The notes: generated from the letters alone by a model not told the origin. A stretch of 64,000 nt of DNA from Prevotella sp. UBA6994 (GCA_002449845.1 DJXW01000014.1:9622-73621); one strand, 5' to 3'. Positions 1-10,019 are shown, counted from the stretch's first letter. Numbers and translations are program-made.

Positions 1-1465
1 TAATCTTTTTGAGTGTGTCTATCCATGAATAGCCTACGCCATCAGAGAACTGTTCCTTCTGTCGCCATGCTACTTCTTCGGGAAGCATGTCTGCAAAAGC
101 TTCTCTTACGATGCGTTTTTCGATGATAAAACCACTGTCTTCCTTGGAGTTTGATGATAGAGGTCCACACATCTTTGCTCGTGGATTGGTACGCATGGCT
201 ACGTCAAGAAACTCCTTGTCAAGGAATGGTACGCGCCCCTCTACGCCCCATGCCGAAAGACTCTTGTTGGCTCGGAGACAATCATATAGATGTAGTTTTG
301 AAAGTTTACGCACGGTTTCCTCGTGAAAGGCTTGTGCCGATGGTGCTTTATGGAAATACAGATAACCACCAAAGATTTCGTCTGCCCCTTCACCGGAAAG
401 AACCATCTTGATACCCATCGACTTGATCACTCGTGCCAAGAGATACATGGGCGTTGAGGCTCGTACGGTGGTCACGTCGTATGTCTCAATAAAGTAAATC
501 ACGTCGCGAATGGCATCAAGACCCTCTTGTATGGTATAGTTGATTTCGTGATGTACCGTTCCGATGTGGTCTGCCACCATTCGGGCTTTCGCTAAGTCGG
601 GTGCTCCTTTCAAGCCTACGGCAAAACTATGCAACCGAGGCCAATAAGCCTTGGTCTGTAGGTTGTCTTCTATGCGCATTTCCGAATATTTCTCCGCAAT
701 GGCAGAAATCACCGATGAGTCGAGACCGCCACTCAGCAACACGCCGTATGGAACGTCAGACATCAGTTGGCGACGTACGGCATCTTCTAACGAATCGTGG
801 ATGAGGGTAACATCGGCAGTGTTGTCTTTCACGTTCTCGTATTCCATCCAGTCGCGTTGGTAATAACTTTTCATTTCTGGTTCTCCGCTCCAATAAAAAT
901 GACCAGGCAAGAATGGCTCGTATCGTTCACACTGTCCTTCAAGAGCTTTCAGCTCTGATGCCACATAGACTGTGCCGTCAGAATCGTACCCGATATAAAG
1001 TGGAATCACACCTATGGGGTCACGGGCAATGAGAAACTCGTCTTTTTCCTCGTCGTAAAGGGCAAAGGCAAAAATACCACTGAGTTGTTCAAGCATAGCG
1101 ATGATTGCATCTTGAGAACAACCTGATGTGTTTCGCATCTCCCTGTACAATGCCAAGATAACTTCGCAGTCGCTACCCGTTTGAAAACCATATTTCCCTT
1201 CGTATGCCTTGCGAATATCTTGATGGTTGTAAATCTCCCCATTCACGGCAAGTACTTGTTGTTTGTCTGGTGAATACAATGGCTGTCCGCCAGATTCGGG
1301 ATCGACAATGCTTAGTCGTTCATGTGCTAACACTGCACTTCCGCCCGTATAAATGCCACTCCAGTCGGGACCACGATGACGGATTTTCTGACTCATGCGC
1401 AGAGCCTTCTTCCGAAGACCCTGCGTTTGAGCTTTCACGTTAAAGATTCCAATAATTCCACACAT
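1..1465 (-). CDS. asnB: Asparagine synthetase B, glutamine-hydrolysing (3' end beyond window)
   Basis: Makes asparagine from aspartate, ATP and glutamine-derived ammonia in the cytoplasm. About 488 codons are visible; the C-terminus lies off the left edge (family length is about 550 residues). The protein opens MCGIIGIF, so Cys2 is the Ntn glutaminase nucleophile. RHRGPDWSG follows near residue 30, then the synthetase PP-loop SGGLDSS and the late motif GEGADEIFGGY. The start at 1465 is fixed by the need for Cys directly after Met. It begins 14 bp after the amt stop and is probably cotranscribed with it. Together they form an ammonium-uptake and amide-storage unit opposite the glutamate synthase genes. 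The identification is firm. Confidence 0.95.
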   Translation of the reverse strand, partial: MCGIIGIFNVKAQTQGLRKKALRMSQKIRHRGPDWSGIYTGGSAVLAHERLSIVDPESGGQPLYSPDKQQVLAVNGEIYNHQDIRKAYEGKYGFQTGSDCEVILALYREMRNTSGCSQDAIIAMLEQLSGIFAFALYDEEKDEFLIARDPIGVIPLYIGYDSDGTVYVASELKALEGQCERYEPFLPGHFYWSGEPEMKSYYQRDWMEYENVKDNTADVTLIHDSLEDAVRRQLMSDVPYGVLLSGGLDSSVISAIAEKYSEMRIEDNLQTKAYWPRLHSFAVGLKGAPDLAKARMVADHIGTVHHEINYTIQEGLDAIRDVIYFIETYDVTTVRASTPMYLLARVIKSMGIKMVLSGEGADEIFGGYLYFHKAPSAQAFHEETVRKLSKLHLYDCLRANKSLSAWGVEGRVPFLDKEFLDVAMRTNPRAKMCGPLSSNSKEDSGFIIEKRIVREAFADMLPEEVAWRQKEQFSDGVGYSWIDTLKKI

Positions 1466-1479
1466 AGCTATTGTTATTG

Positions 1480-2868
1480 TTATTTGATGTTCTTTTCTCT
1501 GATATGTTCCTCGTATTCGGCAAGTTCACGCTCACCAATATGTGCCAAGCCATAATGCTCATCGTGCTGTGAGAAGTCGAGACCAACCTTCTCGCTGTAT
1601 GCTGACACACGCATGGGTATCAGACGGTCTATCAACTTGTAGCCTAACCAACTGACAGCAAACGTATAGACAAATACGATGACGATTGCCAAAAGGTGAT
1701 AAAGGAAAACTACAAAGCCGTCCCATGTACCAGAAATCAATCCTTCCTGGATGAATATTCCTGTCAAGACCGTACCGAAGATACCACCTGTACCGTGTGT
1801 GGGAAACACGTCGAGTGCATCGTCAATGCTGCTACGTGAACGCCAGTAAACGGCAATGTTGCAAATGAGTGTAATGACGAAAGCGATGAAAATACTTTGT
1901 CCTACTGTGACATATCCCGCTGATGGGGTGATGGCAACGAGTCCTACTACGCATCCCACTGCTGCACCCATCGCTGACGGCTTTCTTCCGCGTAGGCAGT
2001 CAAAGAAAATCCATGTCATCATAGCCGTAGCCGAAGCGGTGTTGGTGTTGAGGAATGCCTTTACTGCCTGTCCGTCAGCATGGAGAGAAGAACCTGCGTT
2101 GAATCCGAACCATCCTAACCAAAGAAGGGCTGCACCTAACAACACAAACGGAATGTTGGCTGGTTCGCTTCTGCGTGTCTGAGCCTGACGTCTTCCAAGG
2201 AAAATGGCACCAGCCAATGCTGCCACACCTGATGATGCATGTACCACGATGCCTCCTGCGAAGTCGATGACTCCCCATTTGCAAAATAATCCTTCTGGAT
2301 GCCAAGTCATGTGGGCCAATGGACAATAAATAAAGAAAAAGAAGAACATCATGAAAAACATATATGCCGAAAAGCGCACACGCTCAGCAAACGAGCCCGT
2401 GATCAATGATGGGGTGATGATGGCGAATTTCATCTGAAACAATGCGTAAAGAGCCAATGGAATCGTTGCACCACCTAATACGTTTCCAGTTGATGTGGTA
2501 TAGACAGCCCCACCTACGTTCTTGAACATCAGGAAGGTAAACGGATTGCCAATGATACCGCCTATGTCATCGCCAAAGCAAAGCGAGAATCCTACTACTA
2601 CCCATAACACGGAGATGAGTCCCATGGCGATAAAGGATTGTAACATGGTAGAGATCACATTCTTTGCACCCACCATTCCACCATAGAAAAATGAAAGTCC
2701 TGGTGTCATCATCAATACAAATATGGTTGCGGTAATGAGCCATGCTACATCGGCAGCGGAAATCACTGACCAATCGCACTCGAAAGAGGGTTCTCCTACG
2801 AAGATGCCAGCGATGGCAATCAGTGTCATTGCTGTCATCAGAATAATCCAACGTCTTTTAATCTTCAT
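1480..2868 (-). CDS. amt: Ammonium transporter, Amt/Mep/Rh family
   Basis: An inner-membrane ammonium channel of 462 residues with about eleven hydrophobic segments after a positively charged N-terminus. Family landmarks are GLSFFYGGMVGAKN near residue 60, the first pore histidine in DFAGGIVVHASSG, the second in FPTHGTGGIFGT, and WFGFNAGSS. A hydrophilic tail of about 45 residues (LIPMRVSAYSEKVGLDFSQH onward) is cytoplasmic. In many bacteria amt is followed by the PII gene glnK; here asnB takes that place and no PII gene is visible nearby. A Bacteroidota -7 box lies about 45 bp upstream. Nitrogen-responsive control is inferred from context only. Confidence 0.95.
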   Translation of the reverse strand: MKIKRRWIILMTAMTLIAIAGIFVGEPSFECDWSVISAADVAWLITATIFVLMMTPGLSFFYGGMVGAKNVISTMLQSFIAMGLISVLWVVVGFSLCFGDDIGGIIGNPFTFLMFKNVGGAVYTTSTGNVLGGATIPLALYALFQMKFAIITPSLITGSFAERVRFSAYMFFMMFFFFFIYCPLAHMTWHPEGLFCKWGVIDFAGGIVVHASSGVAALAGAIFLGRRQAQTRRSEPANIPFVLLGAALLWLGWFGFNAGSSLHADGQAVKAFLNTNTASATAMMTWIFFDCLRGRKPSAMGAAVGCVVGLVAITPSAGYVTVGQSIFIAFVITLICNIAVYWRSRSSIDDALDVFPTHGTGGIFGTVLTGIFIQEGLISGTWDGFVVFLYHLLAIVIVFVYTFAVSWLGYKLIDRLIPMRVSAYSEKVGLDFSQHDEHYGLAHIGERELAEYEEHIREKNIK

Positions 2869-2911
2869 ACTTTAATCTTTCTTTAAGTTACACTTTGAGT
2901 TCTTTCGGGTG

Positions 2912-2919
2912 CAAAATTA
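2912..2919 (-). promoter_or_regulatory. Bacteroidota -7 box for amt-asnB
   Basis: The minus strand reads TAATTTTG, matching TAnnTTTG. It lies about 45 bp upstream of the amt start. No good TTTG -33 element sits at the usual spacing, so the assignment is moderate. Confidence 0.5.
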
Positions 2920-3092
2920 ATGCAAAATGAAAGAACGGTTATTAAAATTGTAACACTTTGAATGAAGAAAATTGTTAACGATAACAGTTGTGAAGTTATT
3001 TTGTTAAAAATGTGACGTTTTGAAAGTATTTTTGATTACTTTAGTTTCAAAATGAAAGTTCGCTTATTGAATAATGAAATTATTGAAAGATA

Positions 3093-3126
3093 TTTGTTTT
3101 AAATTCTTTCATTTTGTATAATTTTG
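3093..3126 (+). promoter_or_regulatory. Promoter for gltBD
   Basis: TTTG at 3093-3096 and TAATTTTG at 3119-3126 are separated by 22 bp, close to the Bacteroidota sigma-ABfr pattern. The predicted 5' leader to the gltB ATG is about 35-40 nt. Confidence 0.6.
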
Positions 3127-3168
3127 CAGCATCAAACATAACGATTGTAAGTTTTTAATAAGGATAAT

Positions 3169-6100
3169 ATGTCAAAACGTAAACTTCAAGGATTATACCA
3201 AAGCGACTATGAGCATGATGCGTGTGGCGTTGGAATGGTTGTGAACATTCACGGAAACAAGAGCCATGCCTTAGTGGACAGTACGTTGAAGGTATTGGAG
3301 AACATGCGACATCGTGGTGCAGAAGTAGGAAAGGACGGCGATGGAGCGGGTATTATGTTGCAAATTCCACATGAGTTTATCTTGTTGCAGGGAATCCCTG
3401 TGCCGGAAAAAGGAAAATATGGTACGGGACTGGTGTTCCTGCCTAAGGATGAGAAGGCTCAGGCTGAGATCCTTTCGGTGATGATAGAGGAAATCGAGCG
3501 TGAGGGATTGCAACTGATGCATCTTCGTACAGTGCCAACTAATCCCGACTGTTTGGGAGAAATGGCATTGGGTGCAGAACCGGCTATCAAACAGATATTC
3601 GTCACTGGTGTGAATGATGATCATGTGGAGACCTTCGCACGTACATTATATATTATACGTAAGAAGATAGAACGTCGGGTTACGCACAAGGATTTCTATA
3701 TCTGTTCGTTGAGCAATACGAATATTGTTTATAAGGGTATGTTGTCTTCCATGCAAGTAAGGCAATACTATCCTGATTTGTCAAATCCTTATTTTACGAG
3801 TGGTTTGGCACTTGTACATTCCCGATTCAGTACCAACACCTTCCCAACGTGGTCATTGGCACAACCTTTCCGCTTGATGGCTCACAATGGTGAGATTAAT
3901 ACCATACGTGGCAATAGAGGATGGATGCAGGCGAGGGAAAGCGTATTGCTCAAAGGCGAGAAATGGAAAATGGGAAATGGAGACATTGCGCCCATCGTAC
4001 AACCAGATATGTCTGATTCTGCCTCGCTCGACAATGTACTGGAGTTTTTTGTGATGTCGGGCTTGTCGCTTCCTCATGCCATGAGCGTGCTGGTTCCAGA
4101 GTCATTTAATGACAAGAATCCCATCAGCGAAGACCTAAAGGCATTCTACGAGTATCATTCCATATTGATGGAACCTTGGGATGGACCTGCCGCGCTCTTG
4201 TTTAGCGATGGAAGGTTTGCAGGAGGAATGTTGGATCGTAATGGACTTCGCCCTGCACGCTACACCATTACGAAGAGTGACATGATGGTGGTGGCTTCGG
4301 AAGTGGGAGTGATGGATTTCGACCCAACTGAGATTGCCGAGAAGGGTAGGTTGCAACCTGGAAAAATATTGCTTGTGGATACAAAAGAGGGTAAGATTTA
4401 TTACGATGGTGAAATCAAACAACAATTGGCAAACGAGCATCCTTACAGACAGTGGTTGGCAACAAACCGAATACAATTGGAAAAACTGAAAAGTGGGCGA
4501 CATGTGGAGAATGCCGTGGAAAACCTCTTGCAGAAGGAAATCATGTTTGGTTTCGGGGCGGAGGATGTGGATGCAACCATCGTGCCAATGGCTACGAACG
4601 GACAGGAGCCTACGGCTTCAATGGGCAACGACACGCCTTTGGCAGTGCTGTCAGACAAGCCGCAGGTGTTCTTTAATTATTTCCGTCAGCAATTTGCGCA
4701 GGTTACCAATCCTGCCATCGACTCCATTCGGGAGGAATTGGTGATGTCGCTGACAGAGTATATTGGTCGTGTGGGTTCTGGCATCTTGAATCCCGATGAG
4801 TCAAATTGCAAGATGGTACGTTTGCCACATCCCATATTGAACAATACCCAACTGGATATTTTGTGTAACATTCGGTACAAGGGGTTTAATACAATCAAAC
4901 TTCCGATGGTATTTGCTCTTACGTCAAAGTATTCCCCTAAAGGTGATGGTAGCGAATGGCAGAATGCGGGAGAAGACTTGCGACATGCCTTGGATAAACT
5001 ATGTAAAGATGCAGAAAAGGCAGTAGATGATGGTTATAATTATATCATCTTGACGGATAAGGTACCGTCTCAAGATGATGTCAATGCAGAATGGGCTTTC
5101 ATTCCCTCACTCTTGGCTGTTTCGGCTGTACATCATTACCTGATTAGCGTGGGCAAACGTGTACAAACGGCATTGATCGTGGAGAGTGGAGAAATCCGCG
5201 AGACCATGCACGCGGCATTGTTGTTAGGTTATGGAGCTTCTGCGTTGTGTCCCTACATGACATTCGCCATTCTTGATGATCTGGTAAAGCGACACAAGAT
5301 ACAAGAAGACTATGCCACTGCTGAGAAGAATTATATCAAGGCTGTAAAGAAGGGCTTGTTTAAGATTATGGCGAAGATGGGTATCTCTACCATTCGCAGT
5401 TATCGAGGAGCCAAGATTTTTGAAAGCATAGGACTGAGTGAGAATTTGCTCAAGGCATATTTCGGTACGGAGGTAAGTACGATAGGTGGAATAGGTCTGG
5501 AAAAGATTGCAAAAGATGCCATAGCCATGCACAGTGCAGCCTCAGGTCCTGTATGTTGCGATGCCATCGCAACAAATGAGTCCGACAGGCAAGCACCAAG
5601 CCAGCCCGCCTTTCTGCCTAATCATGGGCAATTTCATTGGCGTAAGGATGGCGTGCACCACGCATGGAATCCTGAGACGATAGCAACTCTTCAATTGGCA
5701 ACTCGCACCGGCGACTATGAGAAGTTTAAGGAGTATAGCCGCCTCGTTGACCAAAAAGAATCGCCCATCTTTATCCGTGATTTCTTCGGTTTCAGAAAAC
5801 AACCTATCGATATTGATGAGGTAGAGCCCGTGAGTGAGATCGTGAAACATTTTGTTGCTGGAGCCATGTCTTTTGGTGCATTGAGTAAGGAGGCGCATGA
5901 GGCTATCTGCCTTGCCATGAACAAATTGGGAACACGCAGCAATACGGGAGAGGGCGGTGAAGATACCGAACGGTTCCATGCCACCTTCGACGGTATCAGC
6001 TTGAATAGCAAGACAAAGCAGGTGGCGAGCGGACGCTTTGGCGTTACGACGGAATATTTGGTGAATGCCGAGGAAATACAAATTAAGGTTGCACAAGGTG

Positions 6101-7764
6101 CAAAACCTGGAGAAGGAGGACAGTTGCCTGGCTTTAAGGTGAATGAGGTCATTGCCAAGACCCGTCATAGCATTCCTGGCATTTCGTTGATTTCTCCACC
6201 TCCTCATCATGACATCTATAGCATTGAAGACTTGGCACAACTGATATTCGATCTCAGAAGTGTGAATCCCTCTGCTGCCATCTCTGTGAAATTAGTGGCA
6301 GAGAGTGGCGTGGGTACCATTGCGGCTGGTGTAGCCAAAGCCAAAGCCGACCTGATAATCATTTCAGGAGCAGAGGGTGGTACTGGTGCTTCTCCTGCTT
6401 CAAGTATGCGTTTTGCGGGCATTTCTCCTGAAATTGGTTTGAGTGAGACACAACAGACACTTGTTCGCAACGGGTTGAGAGGATGTGTACGTCTGCAAGT
6501 GGATGGTCAGATAAAGACTGGACGTGACATCGTACTCATGGCAATGCTCGGTGCCGAGGAGTTTGGATTTGGTACGTCGTTGCTCATCGTCTTGGGGTGT
6601 GTGATGATGCGCAAATGTAACCTCAATACTTGTCCGATGGGTGTTGCTACGCAGAATCCCCAACTTCGTAAGCATTTCATGGGACATTATAAGTATCTTG
6701 TCAATTATTTCACTTTCCTCGCACAAGAAGTACGTGAGTATTTGGCAGAGATGGGATTCAGAAAACTAACTGATATCGTAGGACATACAGAATTGATAGA
6801 AGTAAAGAGTGAGATGCAGAAAAAACGTGAAAACGTTCAACTTGATTTCAGTCGTATATTATTTAAGGAGAGTGATAATCATTCTGTACTTCATTATGCT
6901 GGTAAGGCTCATGCCTCTTCTGTTTCTCCACATTCTCTCGATCAACAAATGATCTTGGCTTCAACGTCTGCCATTGACCATCAAGAGGAAGTGAATCTTG
7001 ATTATGCAATTAAGAATACCGACCGTGCCGTAGGAACAACCCTTTCAGGTGCAATAGCCCAGAAACGTGGAGGAGCTGGACTTCCTGACGATACCATAAA
7101 CGTGAAGTTCAAGGGGGCCGCAGGTCAGTCATTTGGCGCATTCTTGGTGCATGGCGTGTCTTTTAAGTTGGAAGGAGAGACAAACGACTATTTTGCCAAA
7201 GGTCTCAGTGGTGGACGTATAGCTATCCTTCCACCGACGCGAGCCAATTTTGCGGCAGAAGAGAATATCATCGCTGGCAATACGGGATTGTATGGTGCTA
7301 CTTCTGGCGAACTCTATGTCAACGGAAAGGTGGGCGAGCGTTTTGGAGTGCGTAACTCTGGAGCCATTGCCGTGGTAGAAGGTGCAGGCGACCATTGTTG
7401 TGAGTATATGACTGGCGGTCGTGTGGTTGTGCTTGGTGAGACAGGACGTAACTTCGCTGCTGGTATGTCTGGAGGCGTGGCTTACGTATGGGACAAACAT
7501 CACAATTTTGACTATTTCTGCAATATGGATATGGTGGAAATCAATCTGGTCGAGGATAGTGTCAGCAGAAAAGAACTGCATGAACTGATTCGCCAACATT
7601 ATCTCTATACGGGTTCTAAGCTTGCTCGCACAATGCTTGATAATTGGAATCGTTACGTAGAAAACTTTATACAAGTTGTGCCTATCGAATACAAACGTGT
7701 GTTGCAAGAAGAACAAATGAATAAGTTAAGACAGAAAATAGCAGATATGCAAAGAGATTATTGA
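3169..7764 (+). CDS. gltB: Glutamate synthase large (alpha) subunit
   Basis: The 1531-residue GOGAT large subunit converts 2-oxoglutarate and glutamine to two glutamates. It begins SDYEHDACGVGM, so Cys19 becomes the N-terminal nucleophile after removal of a short propeptide. Next come the type II glutaminase domain (to about 430, with LAHNGEINTIRGN), the central domain, and the FMN barrel (GAEGGTGASPASSMRFAGIS near 1070). The 3Fe-4S cysteines are in CVMMRKCNLNTCPMGV, and the C-terminal GxGxG helix includes GRNFAAGMSGG. Length and domain order are those of bacterial GltB. The stop is 2 bp before the gltD ATG, so the subunits are translationally linked. The long ORFs antisense to it are not genes. 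Confidence 0.98.
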   Translation: MSKRKLQGLYQSDYEHDACGVGMVVNIHGNKSHALVDSTLKVLENMRHRGAEVGKDGDGAGIMLQIPHEFILLQGIPVPEKGKYGTGLVFLPKDEKAQAEILSVMIEEIEREGLQLMHLRTVPTNPDCLGEMALGAEPAIKQIFVTGVNDDHVETFARTLYIIRKKIERRVTHKDFYICSLSNTNIVYKGMLSSMQVRQYYPDLSNPYFTSGLALVHSRFSTNTFPTWSLAQPFRLMAHNGEINTIRGNRGWMQARESVLLKGEKWKMGNGDIAPIVQPDMSDSASLDNVLEFFVMSGLSLPHAMSVLVPESFNDKNPISEDLKAFYEYHSILMEPWDGPAALLFSDGRFAGGMLDRNGLRPARYTITKSDMMVVASEVGVMDFDPTEIAEKGRLQPGKILLVDTKEGKIYYDGEIKQQLANEHPYRQWLATNRIQLEKLKSGRHVENAVENLLQKEIMFGFGAEDVDATIVPMATNGQEPTASMGNDTPLAVLSDKPQVFFNYFRQQFAQVTNPAIDSIREELVMSLTEYIGRVGSGILNPDESNCKMVRLPHPILNNTQLDILCNIRYKGFNTIKLPMVFALTSKYSPKGDGSEWQNAGEDLRHALDKLCKDAEKAVDDGYNYIILTDKVPSQDDVNAEWAFIPSLLAVSAVHHYLISVGKRVQTALIVESGEIRETMHAALLLGYGASALCPYMTFAILDDLVKRHKIQEDYATAEKNYIKAVKKGLFKIMAKMGISTIRSYRGAKIFESIGLSENLLKAYFGTEVSTIGGIGLEKIAKDAIAMHSAASGPVCCDAIATNESDRQAPSQPAFLPNHGQFHWRKDGVHHAWNPETIATLQLATRTGDYEKFKEYSRLVDQKESPIFIRDFFGFRKQPIDIDEVEPVSEIVKHFVAGAMSFGALSKEAHEAICLAMNKLGTRSNTGEGGEDTERFHATFDGISLNSKTKQVASGRFGVTTEYLVNAEEIQIKVAQGAKPGEGGQLPGFKVNEVIAKTRHSIPGISLISPPPHHDIYSIEDLAQLIFDLRSVNPSAAISVKLVAESGVGTIAAGVAKAKADLIIISGAEGGTGASPASSMRFAGISPEIGLSETQQTLVRNGLRGCVRLQVDGQIKTGRDIVLMAMLGAEEFGFGTSLLIVLGCVMMRKCNLNTCPMGVATQNPQLRKHFMGHYKYLVNYFTFLAQEVREYLAEMGFRKLTDIVGHTELIEVKSEMQKKRENVQLDFSRILFKESDNHSVLHYAGKAHASSVSPHSLDQQMILASTSAIDHQEEVNLDYAIKNTDRAVGTTLSGAIAQKRGGAGLPDDTINVKFKGAAGQSFGAFLVHGVSFKLEGETNDYFAKGLSGGRIAILPPTRANFAAEENIIAGNTGLYGATSGELYVNGKVGERFGVRNSGAIAVVEGAGDHCCEYMTGGRVVVLGETGRNFAAGMSGGVAYVWDKHHNFDYFCNMDMVEINLVEDSVSRKELHELIRQHYLYTGSKLARTMLDNWNRYVENFIQVVPIEYKRVLQEEQMNKLRQKIADMQRDY

Positions 7765-7766
7765 TT

Positions 7767-9128
7767 ATGGGAAATCCGAAAGCATTTTTAGAAATACACC
7801 GCCAAGAGGCGGGTTATCGTCCGATTCACGATAGAATCCACGACTTTGGTGAAGTAGAACAGACACTCAACACTCGTGAGCGCAAGTTGCAAGCCTCTCG
7901 GTGTATGGATTGTGGAGTACCGTTTTGTCATTGGGCTTGTCCGTTGGGCAACAAGCCGCCAGAGTGGAATGATGCGTTGTATAAAGGTGATTGGGAAATG
8001 GCATATCGTTTACTTAGTGCCACCAATCCTTTCCCGGAGTTTACTGGACGCATTTGTCCTGCTCTTTGTGAGAAGGCTTGCGTGCTGAACCTCATTGAGC
8101 ATGAGCCTACTACCAACCGTGAGGATGAGTGTGCTATTACTGAAGCGGCATTCCGTGAAGGATATATCACCGTGCATCATCCCATCCGTAATGGAAAGAA
8201 GGTTGCCGTTATCGGTGCTGGTCCTGCAGGACTTGCTGCTGCCAATGACTTGAATTTAATGGGCTATTCTGTAACCGTCTTTGAGAAGAATGAGGCAGCA
8301 GGGGGATTGTTGAGATATGGTATTCCAAATTTTAAGTTGAATAAGACGATTATTGACCGTCGCATGAGGCTGTTAGAGGAAGAGGGGATAGAGTTTAGGT
8401 TTAATTCGGAGGTCTCGGAGTTCTCAGAGTTCTCGGAGTTCTCAGAGTTCTCGGAGTACTCTGCCATTATCATCGCTACTGGCACCCCCGTCGCTCGCAA
8501 TCTCAATATCCCTGGCCGTGACTTGAAGGGTGTACACTTTGCCCTTGACCTTCTTGCCCAGCAGAATCGAGTGCTGGCAGGTAAGGAGTTTAGCAAGGAA
8601 GAACGTATTACAGCGAAAGGCAAGGATGTGCTTGTCATTGGTGGTGGCGATACGGGAAGTGATTGTATTGGTACGGCTCACCGTCAGGGATGCAAGAGCG
8701 TTACACAGATAGAGATCATGCCTAAACCCATAGAAGGACCTGTGGATCCGAAGAATCCCTGGCCCAACTACCCACGTACATTAAAAACCACTTCTTCACA
8801 TGAAGAGGGATGTGTGCGGAGATGGAATATAAATACACTTGAGTTCTTGGGAAAAGATGGTAAGGTGACGGGTGTCAAGGTACAGGAAATCGATTGGCAA
8901 CCTAATCCCGAAGGTGGTCGCCCACTGATGGTGGAAAAGGGAAAGCCGGAAATCATCAAGGCTGAACTTGTGCTTTTGGCAATGGGTTTTCTCAAGCCCG
9001 AACATCCCAAATATGCTGAAAATGTCTTTGTCTGTGGGGATGCTGCCAATGGTGCTTCATTGGTGGTACGCGCCATGGCAAGTGGTAAGAAAATAGCAAC
9101 TCAAGTACATCAATACCTTTCAAGATGA
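7767..9128 (+). CDS. gltD: Glutamate synthase small (beta) subunit with an in-frame SEF repeat
   Basis: A 453-residue NADPH-oxidising partner of GltB. The N-terminal 4Fe-4S cysteines are in CMDCGVPFCHWACPLGN, followed by CPALCEKACVLN. The FAD site is VAVIGAGPAGLAAA near residue 145 and the NADP site is VLVIGGGDTGSDC. The ATG at 7767 follows the gltB stop by 2 bp; an in-frame TTG at 7761 overlaps gltB and is less likely. Residues 214-231 are a tandem Ser-Glu-Phe-type repeat encoded by six 9-bp units, just before the conserved strand IIIATGTPVARN. That position is normally a short surface loop, so the insertion should be tolerated. The stop overlaps the dapF start (ATGA). Confidence 0.96.
   Translation: MGNPKAFLEIHRQEAGYRPIHDRIHDFGEVEQTLNTRERKLQASRCMDCGVPFCHWACPLGNKPPEWNDALYKGDWEMAYRLLSATNPFPEFTGRICPALCEKACVLNLIEHEPTTNREDECAITEAAFREGYITVHHPIRNGKKVAVIGAGPAGLAAANDLNLMGYSVTVFEKNEAAGGLLRYGIPNFKLNKTIIDRRMRLLEEEGIEFRFNSEVSEFSEFSEFSEFSEYSAIIIATGTPVARNLNIPGRDLKGVHFALDLLAQQNRVLAGKEFSKEERITAKGKDVLVIGGGDTGSDCIGTAHRQGCKSVTQIEIMPKPIEGPVDPKNPWPNYPRTLKTTSSHEEGCVRRWNINTLEFLGKDGKVTGVKVQEIDWQPNPEGGRPLMVEKGKPEIIKAELVLLAMGFLKPEHPKYAENVFVCGDAANGASLVVRAMASGKKIATQVHQYLSR
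8406..8459 (+). repeat. Nonamer tandem repeat in gltD (6 x TCNGAGNNC)
   Basis: Six contiguous 9-bp units run TCGGAGGTC, TCGGAGTTC, TCAGAGTTC, TCGGAGTTC, TCAGAGTTC, TCGGAGTAC. They are in frame and encode SEV, four SEF and SEY. The same nonamer family ends the symporter gene (46743-46787) and appears in gldL at the right edge. Confidence 0.97.
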
Positions 9129-9952
9129 TGAAGACACCGTTTACGAAAATGCACGGGGCTGGCAATGATTACATTTATGTCAATACCATGTCGTACACCG
9201 TTCAACATCCGGAAAAGACTGCCATCCTATGGAGTGACCGTCATAAGGGCATTGGTTCGGATGGGTTGGTTTTGATAGGTTCTCCGTATTCCCTTGCTCC
9301 CACGCAAGAAGCAGATTTCTCTATGCGTATATTCAATGCTGATGGAAGTGAGGCAATGATGTGTGGCAATGCCTCTCGTTGTATAGGAAAATACTTGTAT
9401 GAGCGAGGATTGACCCATAAGGAAACGATAAAATTACAGACGTTGTCAGGCATCAAGACGCTCAACCTTCATGTCTCCGATGGGATAGTGGAGAGTGTCA
9501 CCGTAGATATGTTGGAGCCTGTCTTGGAGAACAAAAATCAATATCTGCCTACTGATGGATTACGTGAGGGCGTTTTTGTTTCGATGGGCAATCCGCATTA
9601 TGTGATTTTTACCCATGACGTGAATGAGGTAGAGCAGGTGGGCAGGGTGTTGGAATGTCATCCTGCTTTCCCCGAACGGTGCAACATCGAGTTTGCCGCC
9701 ATTCAAGAAGATGGCTTAATCCGTGTGCGTGTATGGGAACGAGGCAGTGGCATTACGATGGCTTGTGGTACGGGGGCGTGTGCAACAGCCGTAGCTGCTT
9801 TTGTCATGGGTAGATGTGGTAGAAAGTCGCAGATTGTCATGGATGGTGGAACGCTTCATATAGAATGGAACGAATCAGACAATCACGTATATATGACAGG
9901 TCCTGCTGCCTTTGTGTTCGACGGTGAGGCAGAACAGGGAGTTCAGGAGTAA
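9125..9952 (+). CDS. dapF: Diaminopimelate epimerase
   Basis: Interconverts LL- and meso-diaminopimelate for lysine and peptidoglycan synthesis. Both catalytic cysteines are visible, in MMCGNASRCIGKYL near residue 78 and MACGTGACATAVAA near residue 217. The N-terminus has FTKMHGAGNDYI. At 275 residues it is normal length. The start at 9125 overlaps the gltD stop by 4 bp; Met at 9128 is an alternative. The last seven residues (AEQGVQE) are encoded by a degenerate GGAGTT-rich stretch that continues past the stop to about 9970 and may be repeat-derived. Coupling to gltBD fits the need for glutamate as amino donor in the same pathway. Confidence 0.96.
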   Translation: MMKTPFTKMHGAGNDYIYVNTMSYTVQHPEKTAILWSDRHKGIGSDGLVLIGSPYSLAPTQEADFSMRIFNADGSEAMMCGNASRCIGKYLYERGLTHKETIKLQTLSGIKTLNLHVSDGIVESVTVDMLEPVLENKNQYLPTDGLREGVFVSMGNPHYVIFTHDVNEVEQVGRVLECHPAFPERCNIEFAAIQEDGLIRVRVWERGSGITMACGTGACATAVAAFVMGRCGRKSQIVMDGGTLHIEWNESDNHVYMTGPAAFVFDGEAEQGVQE

Positions 9953-10019
9953 CAAGGAGTTAAGTAGTTCAGATAAATGTTTTTTTAGAAGATTATTAAT
10001 TAATACAAACACAAATAAT

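Larger units (their letters stand above)
2869..3168. other. Divergent intergenic region between amt and gltB
   Basis: This AT-rich 300-bp gap separates the two divergent nitrogen operons. It contains one TAnnTTTG box facing each way (annotated separately). I see no ORF, RNA gene or clear operator palindrome in it. Confidence 0.7.

Noticed and set aside
2869..3168. NtrC-like or other operator palindromes between amt and gltB
   Set aside because: No convincing dyad beyond ordinary AT-rich sequence.
9937..9970. GGAGTT-rich stretch after dapF as another short tandem repeat
   Set aside because: Units are irregular (8-10 bp) and too degenerate to call a repeat with confidence. Mentioned only in the dapF entry.
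9912..10019. Upstream extension of glutamine synthetase into dapF
   Set aside because: It overlaps the end of dapF in another frame and adds residues foreign to type III glutamine synthetases. The ATG at 10020 gives the family length.
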